From NCBI RefSeq assembly GCF_002776575.1, contig NZ_CP022548.1:1379001-1443000 (forward strand): a stretch of 64,000 bases of DNA, given 5' to 3'. The notes beneath the pieces are model-generated. The model saw only the letters and a program-made list of their open reading frames with translations. It made no database searches and had not been told where the DNA came from. Made by a program: the position numbers and the translations under genes. Numbering within the stretch: position 1 is the stretch's first letter; each line of letters begins with the position of its first letter. Origin of the DNA: Sphingorhabdus sp. YGSMI21. GTDB lineage: Bacteria > Pseudomonadota > Alphaproteobacteria > Sphingomonadales > Sphingomonadaceae. This document shows positions 1-9,208 of the stretch, piece by piece.

Positions 1-582
1 GATTTTCTGCATGGCGGTAAAGCCGGGCAGAACGGCGTCTGTCGCCATGGCTTCAATGAGCCGGATCGTAGCGTTCTCAGGCCCTGTTTCTTCTTCCCAG
101 TCTCTGGCTTCGCTTTTTGCGAGCGCGGGATTGCTGATAAATATCTGACTTGCACCCGCCATTTCTGCGCGACAGGCAAATTTATAAACATAGCCTGCCT
201 TCGAGGTCGCAAAGAAGCTGACCTTGTCCGAGGCATATTGGACGGGAACCGAGATATAGATATCGCCGCGCACCGGCTCATGGGTGACGCTGAAATCATT
301 ATAGGGATAGCCGCTCGCCATTTTGGACACATTGGCAAAGCCGTCATCGACCAGCGCAATGCGGGTGAGCTCGCCGCGCGAGAGCAGGCAATCAATCTGG
401 GCGTTGTCCGCAGCCTCGACAAACTGGTCGGCATGGGCAGGCGCCGCGGTCAGAGCAAATGCCAGGATTGCAATTCCCAGCGGCTTGAAGCCGGTATCGG
501 GTCTGCGCGTAGCGCCAAGGCTGAACAGGCCAAGGCCGGTGCCCGCTAGCGCAGCCGTGGAAAGGTAAGCAAAAAGGCTCAT
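1..582 (-). CDS. traK: F-type conjugation protein TraK (3' end outside window)
   Basis: TraK is the secretin-like outer-membrane-complex protein of F-type type IV secretion systems. Reading the minus strand from ATG at 582 gives at least 194 codons open to the window edge. A hydrophobic stretch ending TAAPAHA-DQ (about residues 38-53) looks like a Sec signal, so the first 30 or so residues may be an over-extended start. The start lies 5 bp after the traE stop, in the canonical traA-L-E-K order, and that order is the main support for the name. Sequence similarity to TraK was judged by eye only. Confidence 0.75.
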   Translation of the reverse strand, partial: MSLFAYLSTAALAGTGLGLFSLGATRRPDTGFKPLGIAILAFALTAAPAHADQFVEAADNAQIDCLLSRGELTRIALVDDGFANVSKMASGYPYNDFSVTHEPVRGDIYISVPVQYASDKVSFFATSKAGYVYKFACRAEMAGASQIFISNPALAKSEARDWEEETGPENATIRLIEAMATDAVLPGFTAMQKI

Positions 583-587
583 GCAGA

Positions 588-1154
588 TCAGTCCTTGTTC
601 GATTCATCTTGGGGGAGACGGCGGAAACCGGTGAGCGCGAGGCTCAGGCCGCGCTGCGACCAGCGAAATTCAAAGGAGCGAGCCTCGCTCGCAATCACCT
701 GCGCGCCGACAAAGGTCTTGAGCGTTCCGGTTGCAGTCGAGACCAGGGTAGCCGGATCGACGGTGAGCCCCCGGATGATGAATGACTGGCTGACATCGGA
801 GCCGCGCTGTTCTTCGACAATTTTGACCAGTTCGGCTTTGAGACGGCCATGCGCGGCCGGATCGGCAATTTTGAGAATTTCATCCATCCAATAGTCGAGG
901 CTTTGCGGCGAGCGGTTGAGCAGCATCAACGCGGTGTCGCGGGTCACCAGTTCGAGATAGGCGGCTGAAACGCCTGCGCTCGAGACGCTCATTTGCTGCG
1001 CGGTGACAGGGACCAGCACGACCTCGCGCGCTTTTGTCATCGCAAAACCGGACAGGATGATAGCAGCGAGACCGGTGACGCTTGCCAGCACCGCAAGGCG
1101 ATTGCGCTGGCGCAAATAGGACTGGGCCTGTTCGTGGGCAAATTGAGCGCGCAT
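588..1154 (-). CDS. traE: F-type conjugation protein TraE
   Basis: A 188-residue protein with a short basic N-terminus, one membrane segment at about residues 20-42 and a large soluble remainder: the layout of TraE (VirB5/VirB8-like fold), an inner-membrane part of the F-type mating channel with its body in the periplasm. Its length matches F TraE (about 188 residues). It sits between traL (11 bp upstream) and traK (5 bp downstream) in one minus-strand operon. No disruptions are visible. Confidence 0.85.
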   Translation of the reverse strand: MRAQFAHEQAQSYLRQRNRLAVLASVTGLAAIILSGFAMTKAREVVLVPVTAQQMSVSSAGVSAAYLELVTRDTALMLLNRSPQSLDYWMDEILKIADPAAHGRLKAELVKIVEEQRGSDVSQSFIIRGLTVDPATLVSTATGTLKTFVGAQVIASEARSFEFRWSQRGLSLALTGFRRLPQDESNKD

Positions 1155-1165
1155 TCTCTATCTCC

Positions 1166-1453
1166 TCAACCGGCCAGACGACGGTGACAGGAGGGCGGCG
1201 TGGCTTTGAGGCCAAGAAAACTGGCTGGCAGATACCAATAGACAGCATGAATAAGCCGCGCTGCTTTCCCGCCCGATTTTGACTTCCGCAAAGCAAACCA
1301 GGAGACGCAGGAAAGCGTGATGCCGATAAAGACATGCTGGGCCAATATGCCCCAAGCAAAGGGAATCAGAATTCCGGCAAACTCATCGATGGTCCAAAGA
1401 CCAATAAGTTCAGGATCATCCAATCGTCTGGGGATAAGATATCTGTCAGCCAT
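1166..1453 (-). CDS. traL: F-type conjugation protein TraL
   Basis: A 95-residue membrane protein starting MADRYLIPRRLDDPE, a typical TraL opening, with a hydrophobic span at about residues 23-55 and a second short one near 68-82. TraL is a small VirB3-like inner-membrane component of the pilus assembly machine. The gene lies 28 bp downstream of the pilin gene and 11 bp upstream of traE. Length (F TraL is 91 residues) and order both agree. Confidence 0.85.
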   Translation of the reverse strand: MADRYLIPRRLDDPELIGLWTIDEFAGILIPFAWGILAQHVFIGITLSCVSWFALRKSKSGGKAARLIHAVYWYLPASFLGLKATPPSCHRRLAG

Positions 1454-1481
1454 GTGCCGCCCTCCTATTCTTCGCTCAGGC

Positions 1482-1793
1482 TCAGATGACCGCGGTCACG
1501 ACCGAGGTAACGATGGGAACACCGGTGCCGACACCGATGCCGACGCCAACCGGCACTGCAATCTGGCCAAGGGAAAATCGGCCCGAAGCAAGACCAATCA
1601 GGCCAGCTGCAAGGCTAAGGACGGTGATGATTTTGCCGCCCGAGCCTTCGAGAAAATCGGTAAATTTGGCGAGAGCAGGATCAAAAGTGGTATCAGCGCC
1701 TGCATAAGCAGCGCCCGCACAGGCAAGGGCGACGCTTGCGGGAATGATATAGTCAGCGATCCGGCGACGGGTCTTGGGCAAGGTTTGTGTCAT
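1482..1793 (-). CDS. traA: TraA-like conjugative pilin precursor
   Basis: A 103-residue protein with a basic N-terminus (KTRRR), a long leader ending near residue 31 (AYA-GAD) and two hydrophobic segments (about 54-70 and 77-101) separated by a short basic loop. This is the architecture of F-type and TrbC/VirB2 pilin precursors, which are inserted in the inner membrane and cleaved before polymerisation. It is the first gene of the minus-strand tra operon, the expected place for traA. The assignment rests on topology and position, as pilins diverge strongly. Confidence 0.7.
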   Translation of the reverse strand: MTQTLPKTRRRIADYIIPASVALACAGAAYAGADTTFDPALAKFTDFLEGSGGKIITVLSLAAGLIGLASGRFSLGQIAVPVGVGIGVGTGVPIVTSVVTAVI

Positions 1794-2157
1794 GGCGTAC
1801 TCCAGATGTTAAACGGGCAGCGACTGTTCGTTCGCTGTATGTTCTTTCTGGAATAAGATCTGGTCTGTAGGAAAACAGGACGTGCGATTTTTGGAAGTTA
1901 TCCAAGCAAAAACCGACAATAGGGCATATGGCGGCAGACTTCTGCGCAGATGGGATGCCAGATTGCGCTCATCTTGCCGCGATTTGCGTAAGGCGCGACG
2001 GCTATCGCGATTTGCCTGCCGGAACCTGCGCGAATCTCTCTGATCATATGATTCGATTCTTCCTATATGTTCCTTATATGTTCTTTTTGTTTTCCTACAG
2101 TTTTCCTCTTGGCCTATTTGCTGAGTCGGTTTTCAAAATTCGAAAGGATTCAAAGCA
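1794..2157. promoter_or_regulatory. Divergent control region of tra operon and XRE gene, with 11-bp repeats
   Basis: No convincing gene lies in these 364 bp between the leftward tra operon and the rightward regulator at 2158. The sequence holds a perfectly abutted 11-bp direct repeat ATATGTTCYTT at 2065-2075 and 2076-2086, and a third copy (GTATGTTCTTT) at 1837-1847 close to the pilin start. Such iterons between a DNA-binding protein gene and a transfer operon suggest an operator. A plus-strand open frame at 1928-2164 has no ribosome site or recognisable content. AAAGGA at 2143-2148 serves the next gene. Confidence 0.5.
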
Positions 2158-2649
2158 ATGGTAGAAATGGAGATGCTGGCCGAACATAACGTGCGCGGTG
2201 ATTTGGCGGCATTGTTGCTTGCGGCTGCGGACAATAGCGGCCGGACCCGCACGGACATCGGCAAGGCTGCAGGCATACATAAGGATGCGCTGCGCCGCAT
2301 ATTGGATGGCACGCGCTCAGCAACTTTGGCTGAAGCTTTGCGGATCATGCGCGCGTCCGGTGCATCGCCGCATGCGCATCTTATATTGTTTCTGGTCGCT
2401 GGCGGCGAACGTTCATCAGATTGGCTTCACACAGATATCTCTCTATTCTTTGAAGAGCTTTTCTGCGAGCTACCTAGCGCGCTGGAACGCATATTGGGAA
2501 ATCAGATCCAGGACGTAAAACCGCGCTGGGCCAAAGGCACGGCGCAGCGTCTGGCGCGGCTTTTGTCCGATCATATCGAAGAGCTGGAGCGCAAGGACGT
2601 ACTCCTTGGCGATATATATGCAGGATCGGAGAGCCGCGCCGATGCCTGA
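2158..2649 (+). CDS. XRE-like helix-turn-helix regulator
   Basis: A 163-residue protein. Residues about 29-64 (TDIGKAAGIHKDALRRIL) read as a lambda-repressor-type helix-turn-helix; the rest has no recognised domain but is well conserved in a second, broken copy at 4584-4880. The start is supported by AAAGGA ten bases upstream. It overlaps the AlpA-like gene by 8 bp, and both probably act as a regulatory pair. The position next to the tra operon and the repeats at 1837-2086 suggests control of transfer; that is inference. It is the only intact member of the duplicated pair. Confidence 0.6.
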   Translation: MVEMEMLAEHNVRGDLAALLLAAADNSGRTRTDIGKAAGIHKDALRRILDGTRSATLAEALRIMRASGASPHAHLILFLVAGGERSSDWLHTDISLFFEELFCELPSALERILGNQIQDVKPRWAKGTAQRLARLLSDHIEELERKDVLLGDIYAGSESRADA

Positions 2650-2863
2650 GTCATCTACCCAGACGCAGGAACGCCCCCCAGTCGCGCGGCTCATCAGATT
2701 ATCGGAAGTCCAGAAACGCGTCGGCCTTGGGCGCTCAACTATCTACCGGTGGATGAGTGAGGAGCGATTCCCCAAACCCTATCAGCTTGGCGGTCACGCT
2801 GTTGCCTGGCTTGAGCAAGAGATCGATGAATGGATCGCGCAGCGGATTGCAACTCCCGTCTGA
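2642..2863 (+). CDS. AlpA-family excisionase-like DNA-binding protein
   Basis: A 73-residue protein with the AlpA/MerR-like winged helix: LIRLSEVQKRVGLGRSTIYR, followed by WMSEERFPKP and a C-terminal WLEQEIDEWI helix. AlpA proteins are small transcriptional regulators or excisionases on mobile elements. ATG at 2642 overlaps the end of the XRE gene, so translation is probably coupled. A near-identical gene at 4873-5088 carries a stop codon where this copy reads Gln in SEVQKRV, so this is the functional copy. Confidence 0.8.
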   Translation: MPESSTQTQERPPVARLIRLSEVQKRVGLGRSTIYRWMSEERFPKPYQLGGHAVAWLEQEIDEWIAQRIATPV

Positions 2864-3605
2864 TCTGGACCTTTTCTCTTCAGTTGGATAGTTTTCTCAG
2901 TAGCACAGATGCTGTGCATGGCAGATGTGCATGCTAAGATGGCGCTATGGTGCTCTGAAAGCTGCGAAACAAACTCAACATCTATATCTCGTTGCCAAAA
3001 TCGATGAGGTCGAGGTCGCATATAGCGCATCACAGAACGTTGGGCTTGAATTTAGGGATTCATTCCATCTCAATATAAAAGCCACAATTGAAAATATACC
3101 GGAAAATTTAAACGGCATCATTGCAAGTCCATCACTATGTCCTTTGGCAGCCAGCGCAGTTTTGCAAGCGATATTGTGAACGGTGATCCGCTCAAAACTC
3201 TTCTTTCGTCGATTTATCTGCGCGGCAATAGCCGTTCACTTCATGCTATTTTGCCGACGGACGTCCTGCTTGTTCTGTCACAACTTATTTCAGCAGGGTC
3301 CATCAGTTAGATAGCTGTGTGCTTCGACCCGCCACGCCGCGGAACCGGTATTGTTCGCGACCTCAACTTCGTATCTGCGGCGCAATCTGCCGATTATTGA
3401 TGCGTTTATTTGCATAGAGTTTGTGCTTCCCAAATTGACAATATGGTAGGCTATCTGTGTTCGGGCGAAGAGACCCAATTTGTGCTTTGAAAATGTGTAT
3501 TTTGGTCGGTTCTAATACCAAGTTGCGCTGAGGCTGACTCACATTTGTGAATGCCAAACGGTCGAAAGTCTGAATCTATGGCGTCCTTCATTTTGAGGAC
3601 GTGAC
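2864..3605. other. 742-bp region without a confident gene
   Basis: Lower-GC sequence between the AlpA gene and the IS630 transposase. It holds a small hairpin (GCACAG-ATG-CTGTGC, 2903-2917) and two open frames of doubtful reality: 2925-3179 (84 codons) and ATG 3137 to TAG 3310 (57 codons, ending LLSQL-like hydrophobic residues). Neither has a clear ribosome site or a recognised domain. The last part before 3606 probably contains the left end of the IS630-type element, but I could not define an inverted repeat. Confidence 0.3.
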
Positions 3606-4585
3606 ATGGGAACAGCGATTAGCTTGCGTGATGATTTTGACGGCACTGCCTTGAGGCAACTGGCGCGGAAGTCGAAAAGCGCGAACCAGGCCCGGCGGCT
3701 TTTGGCATTGGCCGAAATTTACGACGGCGGTAGCCGGACATCGGCGGCGCGGATCGGCGGGGTGAGCTTGCAGATCGTGCGTGACTGGGTGGTCCGCTTC
3801 AACGCTAGGGGTCCGGGCGGCCTGCTCGATGGCAAGGCACCGGGAAGACAGTCGCTGCTCAATGATGCTCAGCGCCGAGCGCTTGTTGAAACGGTCGAGC
3901 GCGGTCCGATCCCGGCGATCAATGGCGTCGTTCGCTGGCGGCTGATCGACCTGGTTCGGTGGCTTTATGACGAATTTGCGGTCTCGCTTGATGTAACGAC
4001 CGTGGGGCGTGAGCTGAAGAGACTGGGCTATGTCAAGCTGACGGCACGGCCTCGCCACCACGCCCAGAACGAACTTGCCTTGGAGGCGTTTAAAATGGGG
4101 GCTTTGCCGCCGAGCTGGCAAAGGTCAGAAGAGCTCTCCCGAAGGGCACGCCAATAGAGATATGGTTCCAGGACGAAGCGCGGATCGGGCAGAAGAACAA
4201 GATCACGCGGCGCTGGGCCAGACGAGGGACGCGGCCCTCGGCACCCAAAGACCAGCGGACGAAATCGGCCTATATCTTCGGCGCGATCTGCCCGGAGCAC
4301 GGCAAGGGCGCAGGGCTGGTGCTGCCCTTCTGCAATACCCAAACCATGACGCTCCATCTGGCCGAGATAGCGCTCGCCATCGCCCCCGGCGCTCACGCTG
4401 TCGTACTGATGGATCAGGCCGATTGGCATATGACCGACAAGCTGGATGTGCCCGGCAATATCAGCATCATTGCGCTCCCGGCCAAATGCCCTGAACTCAA
4501 CCCGGTCGAGAATATCTGGCAGTTCAATGCGCGACAACTGGCTATCCAATCGGGTGTTTACCTCCCACGACAATATCGTGGACCA
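3606..4585 (+). mobile_element. IS630-family transposase, twice frameshifted and 3'-truncated
   Basis: The first frame (ATG 3606) encodes the helix-turn-helix half. At about 4095 the coding frame shifts by -1, continuing as FAAELAKVRRALPKGTPIEI with the catalytic stretch WFQDEARIGQKNKI and LMDQADWHM. Near 4527 an extra A breaks the frame again inside the conserved ENIWQF/MRDNWLSNRVF stretch. The reading is lost after NIVDH at about 4584, where the sequence joins the duplicated regulator gene. The first shift lies beside AAAATGGGGG and might be programmed, as in some IS630 elements. The second shift and the missing C-terminus make the copy inactive. Confidence 0.8.
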
Positions 4586-4880
4586 TGCTGCGAGCGGCGT
4601 TACACCGCAGGCCCATATCCTGCTGTTCATGGTTAGCAGCGGCGATCATGCAATTGCCGGGCTGCAATCGGATCTCGTACAGTTCTTCGAGGACTTCACC
4701 GGCGAGCTGCCGGCTGCACTCGAACGTGTTCTTGGCAACCAGGTCCACGATGTGAGACCGCATTGGGCCAAAGGCACAGTGCACCGTGTTGCCCGGCTCC
4801 TGTCCGACCACATCGATGAGCTCGAGCGCAGGGATGCTCTTCTCGGCGAGGCGTTTACGCACGGAGGCTCTCATGGGTGA
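4584..4880 (+). pseudogene. 5'-truncated copy of the XRE-like regulator
   Basis: From about 4584 the frame encodes a close paralogue of the C-terminal 98 residues of the protein at 2158-2649: ASGVTPQAHILLF against ASGASPHAHLILF, and HWAKGTVHRVARLLSDHIDE against RWAKGTAQRLARLLSDHIEE. The N-terminal helix-turn-helix is missing because the IS630 remnant replaces it. The open frame from 4446 is a chance fusion of transposase tail and regulator tail and should not be annotated as one protein. TGA at 4878-4880 closes the frame. Confidence 0.8.
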
Positions 4881-5088
4881 GGAAGATGATCGGGTGGCGA
4901 ATCAGCCACGACGCAAGACTCGGCTCATCCGGCTGAAAGAGGTGTAGAATAGCGTCGGTCTTGGGCGCTCGATCATCTATCGCTGGATGTCGGAGGGCAA
5001 GTTCCTGAAACCGGCCCAGCTTGGAGGGTATGTCGTGGCGTGGGCGGAAGATGAGATCGAGCGCTGGATTTCCGTCAGACTGGAATGA
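4873..5088 (+). pseudogene. AlpA-family gene with in-frame amber stop
   Basis: ATG 4873 to TGA 5088 reads as a full-length paralogue of the AlpA gene at 2642, including LGRSIIYRWMSEGKF and WAEDEIERWI, but codon 25 is TAG (4945-4947) where the intact copy has Gln. It overlaps the end of the truncated regulator fragment exactly as the intact pair overlaps, showing that the two-gene module was duplicated as a unit. The following 248 bp (5089-5336) hold nothing I recognise. Confidence 0.85.
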
Positions 5089-5336
5089 TCATCGACGAGC
5101 TCGGCTGCCAGCGTGCTGCGAACTCAACCAAGGCGGCCCGCATCATGCGTATGCGGTGGACTCGACGGTCGGGCCTGCGGCGGTCGATTGGCTTCAATCT
5201 ATACGCTGTCCGCAGAAGCCGACCCTCGTCAACGCGCCGACTTCACCCATTCGCCTGGCGCAGATTCTCCCTGCTCGTGTGCAAGGGTCGGCAAGAAACA
5301 TCTGGGTATCACTTTCGCGAGACACTCGTGTGAAGC

Positions 5337-6896
5337 CTAATGAACGGCTCGAGCTTGCTCTGCGTGAACCTTCAGCAAATGATCGAGCTGTGGCTTACGA
5401 AATTTCGACACGACATGGGTCGTCGTCGCGAGTAGGGCAAGGTGGTCCGTGGCTGCGTCATATCGTGGCCAGTCGGGCGTGAGCGAACAACGCGGCACCC
5501 CGCTCTTTGCAAAGGCCACCCAGCAGGAGGACAACTCGGCGCTGAAGCGGCGGTCGGCGGCGCTTACGGATCCGGTAAGCGACGCGAGATAATCGAGCGT
5601 GCCGAAAACGTAAGGAATTTCGGACCCGTGCGCCGCACCCTGCACCCGGTCGCGGCGCCCTTCGGCGACATAGTCGAAATGATAGAGATAACTTGGTGCG
5701 CCGTGCTGCGTTCGCCCAGCAAGCCACCGTGCCGGGGCCACGAACCAGGCATCACCCAAAACCTGGCGAGCCAGTTCGTCGTCCGCGAGCCCCGCGCCAT
5801 ACGCTGCGCGACCGACGCCGGTATCTTCCCCCAGAAAAGCAAGTGCAGCGGCGGGCGGTACCCCCATCGCAAGGATTACGCTTGCCTCGTTACTGTTCGC
5901 CCCGACCATTAGCGGGACATCCACCGGTTCGGCACGCGCCATTGTCCGCCATGGCGATTCGCGCACCAGCTTTCCATCGATGAAGGGGCCAATCATCGCA
6001 CCCGGCGCACGGGTTTTACCTGCCGCCACCAGCGCCGCGACCGGCAGAGCGCGCAAGTCATCCGCGCTGGCCGAAGCTAGTGCCCCAGCACTTTCCGCAA
6101 AAGCCAATCCCCGCTTTTCCTCATCGGCAAGGATCCGAAGGTCGGTGAGTCCGACCCCAGACTGGACTATCGCGCGTGCGAAAAGTCCTTTGGCCTCGCG
6201 ATTCGCAAGAATTGTCGAGAGTGCGATCGCGCCGGCGGATTCGCCGAACAGTGTGACCTGCTGCGGGTCACCGCCGAATGAAGCGATGTTCGCCTGGACC
6301 CAACGTAGCGTAGCCAGCTGGTCCATCAGCCCATAATTTCCGATCGCCTCCTCTTGCGGAGATGCCGCCGTCAATGCGGGATGGGCAAAATAGCCGAGCG
6401 GGCCGAGACGATAATTTATTGTAACCAGAATGACGCCTTGCTGGGCGAAGGCCGACCCGTCAAACACAGGGAAGGTACCCGACCCAATCACATGCGCGCC
6501 CCCGTGCATCCAGACCATTACCGGAAGGTCGCGGGCACCTTTCGGCCGCCAGATATTGAGCTGGAGACAGTCCTCCGATTGCTTTTCGGCGATGCCGCCC
6601 GCAATCAGCGGCGGACGTACTGTCTGCGGACATGCCGGACCGATGACCGAGGCATCGCGAACGCCTCGCCAGCCTGGCGCAGCCTGGGGCGCACGCCAGC
6701 GCAAGGGACCAGTTGGCGCGGCCGCGTAAGGAATGTTCAGGAATCGCTCGACAAGACCGTCAGTTGCTCCGGCTAAACGTCCCTGCTCGCTAGTTGCGTG
6801 CGGTACGTCCGCAGCCCGCGCGGCCGCGCTTGCGGTCGTCAGTGAAAAAAGTGCAGAAATAATGATAAAAATCGGAGATCTAAACGTTGGCTTCAT
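5337..6896 (-). CDS. Secreted type B carboxylesterase
   Basis: A 519-residue alpha/beta hydrolase of the carboxylesterase type B family. From ATG 6896 there is a signal peptide (about residues 1-29, ending AAARAA), the oxyanion HGGA at 131-134 and the nucleophile elbow FGESAGA with Ser220; an HGSEIPYVFG stretch near the C-terminus should hold the catalytic His. The open frame extends 92 codons further upstream, but that part overlaps the TonB receptor and lacks a signal peptide. It ends the minus-strand unit, 43 bp after the TonB receptor. The arrangement recalls the sphingomonad fumonisin cluster, where a TonB receptor and a type B esterase are paired; the substrate here is unknown. Confidence 0.88.
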   Translation of the reverse strand: MKPTFRSPIFIIISALFSLTTASAAARAADVPHATSEQGRLAGATDGLVERFLNIPYAAAPTGPLRWRAPQAAPGWRGVRDASVIGPACPQTVRPPLIAGGIAEKQSEDCLQLNIWRPKGARDLPVMVWMHGGAHVIGSGTFPVFDGSAFAQQGVILVTINYRLGPLGYFAHPALTAASPQEEAIGNYGLMDQLATLRWVQANIASFGGDPQQVTLFGESAGAIALSTILANREAKGLFARAIVQSGVGLTDLRILADEEKRGLAFAESAGALASASADDLRALPVAALVAAGKTRAPGAMIGPFIDGKLVRESPWRTMARAEPVDVPLMVGANSNEASVILAMGVPPAAALAFLGEDTGVGRAAYGAGLADDELARQVLGDAWFVAPARWLAGRTQHGAPSYLYHFDYVAEGRRDRVQGAAHGSEIPYVFGTLDYLASLTGSVSAADRRFSAELSSCWVAFAKSGVPRCSLTPDWPRYDAATDHLALLATTTHVVSKFRKPQLDHLLKVHAEQARAVH

Positions 6897-6939
6897 TTCG
6901 AGATCCGTTTTCCTGTTACTTCGCGTGGCCCGGAGCGGA

Positions 6940-9183
6940 TCAGAATTTGACACGACCTTCGATCCCGATAACGCGCGGCTGGCTGTAGCGGTTGATCGTC
7001 GGTGCCTGAGCGACGAAGTAGATTTTGTTGAACACATTGTTGGCGAAGGCGGACAGGCTGAAATCGCCGAACTCGACTCCGGCCCTGAGATTGACGAGGA
7101 CATAATCGTCGAGATCGACCGAGGTTGCCGTGAGTTCCTGCTTGCCCCCCCATTGCCCGCTGACAAGGACATTGCTCGTCAGGGCGACATCTTTGCCCAC
7201 CGGATAGCGCAGATTGAGGTTAGCCGAGGCGAGCCAGTCGGGGACCTGCGCAAGGTCGAGACCATCAAAGCGGCCGCTTTTGACCTCGCCGCCTTGGCGC
7301 GAGCCGCTGAGCGCAAGGCGTCCCGAACCCTCGCCGAGGTCGAAGCCCTGGCTGTATTCGGCCTCGATGCCCCAGCTTTTTGCATCACCGGCGTTGGTGA
7401 GAAAGGCGACCGCGGCGACCGGACAGGCCGCATTGGTCAGCGCGCAGCCATCGTCGACCTGTGCGATCAGATCGTCGAGCACGGTGTAGTAGCCTGCGAT
7501 TGCGAAATAGCCGCGGCGGATCGGAGTGCCCTTGATGCCGAATTCATAGGATGTGCTGCTCTCGTTACCGAACAGGACCTGTACCGGACTCGGTGCGCGA
7601 GGGTCGGATAGTCGCGTGTTGAAACCACCGGCGCGGTAACTGCTCCCGACCTTGCCGTATGCGAGAACATCTGCCGTAACCTTCTGCGAAAGCGTCGCAT
7701 TGTAGGAGATATTGTCGGCGCTGATGCTATCGTCGATGATCCGCGCGGCCCCCCCCGTTGGGAGTCCCGTCGCGAGATCGTAGAGGCGGGCTGTGATGCT
7801 CCGGCTGTCGCGGGTGTAACGAAGCTCGCCAGTGAGGTTGAGGCTTTCGGTAAGGTCGAAGCCGAGCGAACCATAGGCCGCATAGCTCTCGAAATGGAGC
7901 CGCGCGGGAGCGATATTGCCGGGCGAGGAATTGGCAAGCGTTTGCGTACGAGTTGTGGTCACCGAAAAGTCACTGTCGAGCAGCAGCAGATCGGCACCGA
8001 CAAGCCAGGTCAGACGGTCGCTTGATCCGCTGACGTGAATGTCCAGCGTGAAATTGTCGGTGGTATCGACCACGAAGGACGAAGCGCTGGGATCGATGGG
8101 GATCAACGCACCGATCTGGCCCGCCGCCCGCGCGCGCGCGAGCTCGGCCGAACTCACCGCGTCATTGTCGAGGTCATACTCTGAATGACGCTTGCGGAAC
8201 GAAGTCGTCGACGTGAGATCCGCGCCGCCTAGATCGATACGGAAAATCGCCTGCAGCCCATCTACGTCCTGGCTCGCCCGCGGCGGTGTGCTCCAGGGAT
8301 AGCTGAAGCGATCTTGGGTGTAGCCTCCTGGAAAGCCCGGCGTGCCGGCTGGAATGGATATTTGATAATGGATCGCAGGCGTGGTCAGCCGTTGCGTCTC
8401 GGCCATGAAGATGGCGTCGACGGGGCCGCGCTTGAGGCGCAGCTGGCCACGAAGTCCGTGCCCTTTTTGCTGATCGAAATAGACATCGTTGCCGGGATTG
8501 TAGAAGAAACCCTTGTCCTGCTCGACAAAGTCCGCGCTGAGCCGAACCGCTAGCCCCTCGGCGAGCGGGACATTCGCCGCACCCTGAAGCTGCAGGTTTT
8601 CGTTCTCGAAACCATAGCGGGCACTTGCCCAGCCTGAGACATCGAATTCCGGCTCGGCCGAGATGATGTTGATCGCACCGCCAACCGCGTTCCGACCGTA
8701 AAGTGCACCCTGCGTCCCGCGCAGCACTTCGACTCGGCCAATGTCGAGGAGGTCGAGGCGCGTAAAGTTTCTGCCACCCACGGCGCCGCCCGCGATATAG
8801 GCACCATTGCGATAGAGGCCGACGCTCGGATCTCCGTTAGTCGCCCGAGCGGTCGACGATGCACGGATGGAAATCTCGGACGTGATCGACGAGTTCAGAT
8901 TGTTGAACCGGACGCTGGGCTGATCCGCGAGCAGTTCGCCGGTGCCGGTCGCGCCACCGCGATCTGCGAGTGAGGCGCTGTCGATTACCGAGGCTGCCGT
9001 GGGAACATCCGCGAGCCGCTCTTCACGACGCCGCGCGGTAACGACGATCGTGCCGTCATCCCCAGCCACCATCGCCTCCTCCGCAGGGAGAGCTTCGGCC
9101 GGTCGATCCTGGGCGAATGCGTTTGGACTTGCCGCTACCCAAATGGCGGACGCGCAGAAAAAAAAATGCGCCTTGCGCTTCAT
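6940..9183 (-). CDS. TonB-dependent outer-membrane receptor
   Basis: A 747-residue TonB-dependent receptor: signal peptide (1-24, ending AFA), a TonB-box-like TIVVTARRREE near residue 45, plug-domain motif RVEVLRGTQGALYGRNAVGG near 150, and a C-terminal beta strand ending in Phe (EGRVKF). It probably imports the ester substrate of the neighbouring hydrolases. Transcription likely starts in 9184-9287, where a palindrome matches the one upstream of the serine hydrolase, implying control by the GntR protein at 10589. Confidence 0.93.
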   Translation of the reverse strand: MKRKAHFFFCASAIWVAASPNAFAQDRPAEALPAEEAMVAGDDGTIVVTARRREERLADVPTAASVIDSASLADRGGATGTGELLADQPSVRFNNLNSSITSEISIRASSTARATNGDPSVGLYRNGAYIAGGAVGGRNFTRLDLLDIGRVEVLRGTQGALYGRNAVGGAINIISAEPEFDVSGWASARYGFENENLQLQGAANVPLAEGLAVRLSADFVEQDKGFFYNPGNDVYFDQQKGHGLRGQLRLKRGPVDAIFMAETQRLTTPAIHYQISIPAGTPGFPGGYTQDRFSYPWSTPPRASQDVDGLQAIFRIDLGGADLTSTTSFRKRHSEYDLDNDAVSSAELARARAAGQIGALIPIDPSASSFVVDTTDNFTLDIHVSGSSDRLTWLVGADLLLLDSDFSVTTTRTQTLANSSPGNIAPARLHFESYAAYGSLGFDLTESLNLTGELRYTRDSRSITARLYDLATGLPTGGAARIIDDSISADNISYNATLSQKVTADVLAYGKVGSSYRAGGFNTRLSDPRAPSPVQVLFGNESSTSYEFGIKGTPIRRGYFAIAGYYTVLDDLIAQVDDGCALTNAACPVAAVAFLTNAGDAKSWGIEAEYSQGFDLGEGSGRLALSGSRQGGEVKSGRFDGLDLAQVPDWLASANLNLRYPVGKDVALTSNVLVSGQWGGKQELTATSVDLDDYVLVNLRAGVEFGDFSLSAFANNVFNKIYFVAQAPTINRYSQPRVIGIEGRVKF

Positions 9184-9208
9184 AAAGTCTCTCCCTTTTT
9201 ATAGTAAT

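Noticed and set aside
1928..2164. 78-codon frame between the tra operon and the XRE gene
   Set aside because: No ribosome site; its end runs through the repeat and promoter region and overlaps the next start.
6733..7611. 292-codon plus-strand frame opposite the TonB receptor C-terminus and esterase signal peptide
   Set aside because: Overlaps two supported minus-strand genes and has no recognisable content.
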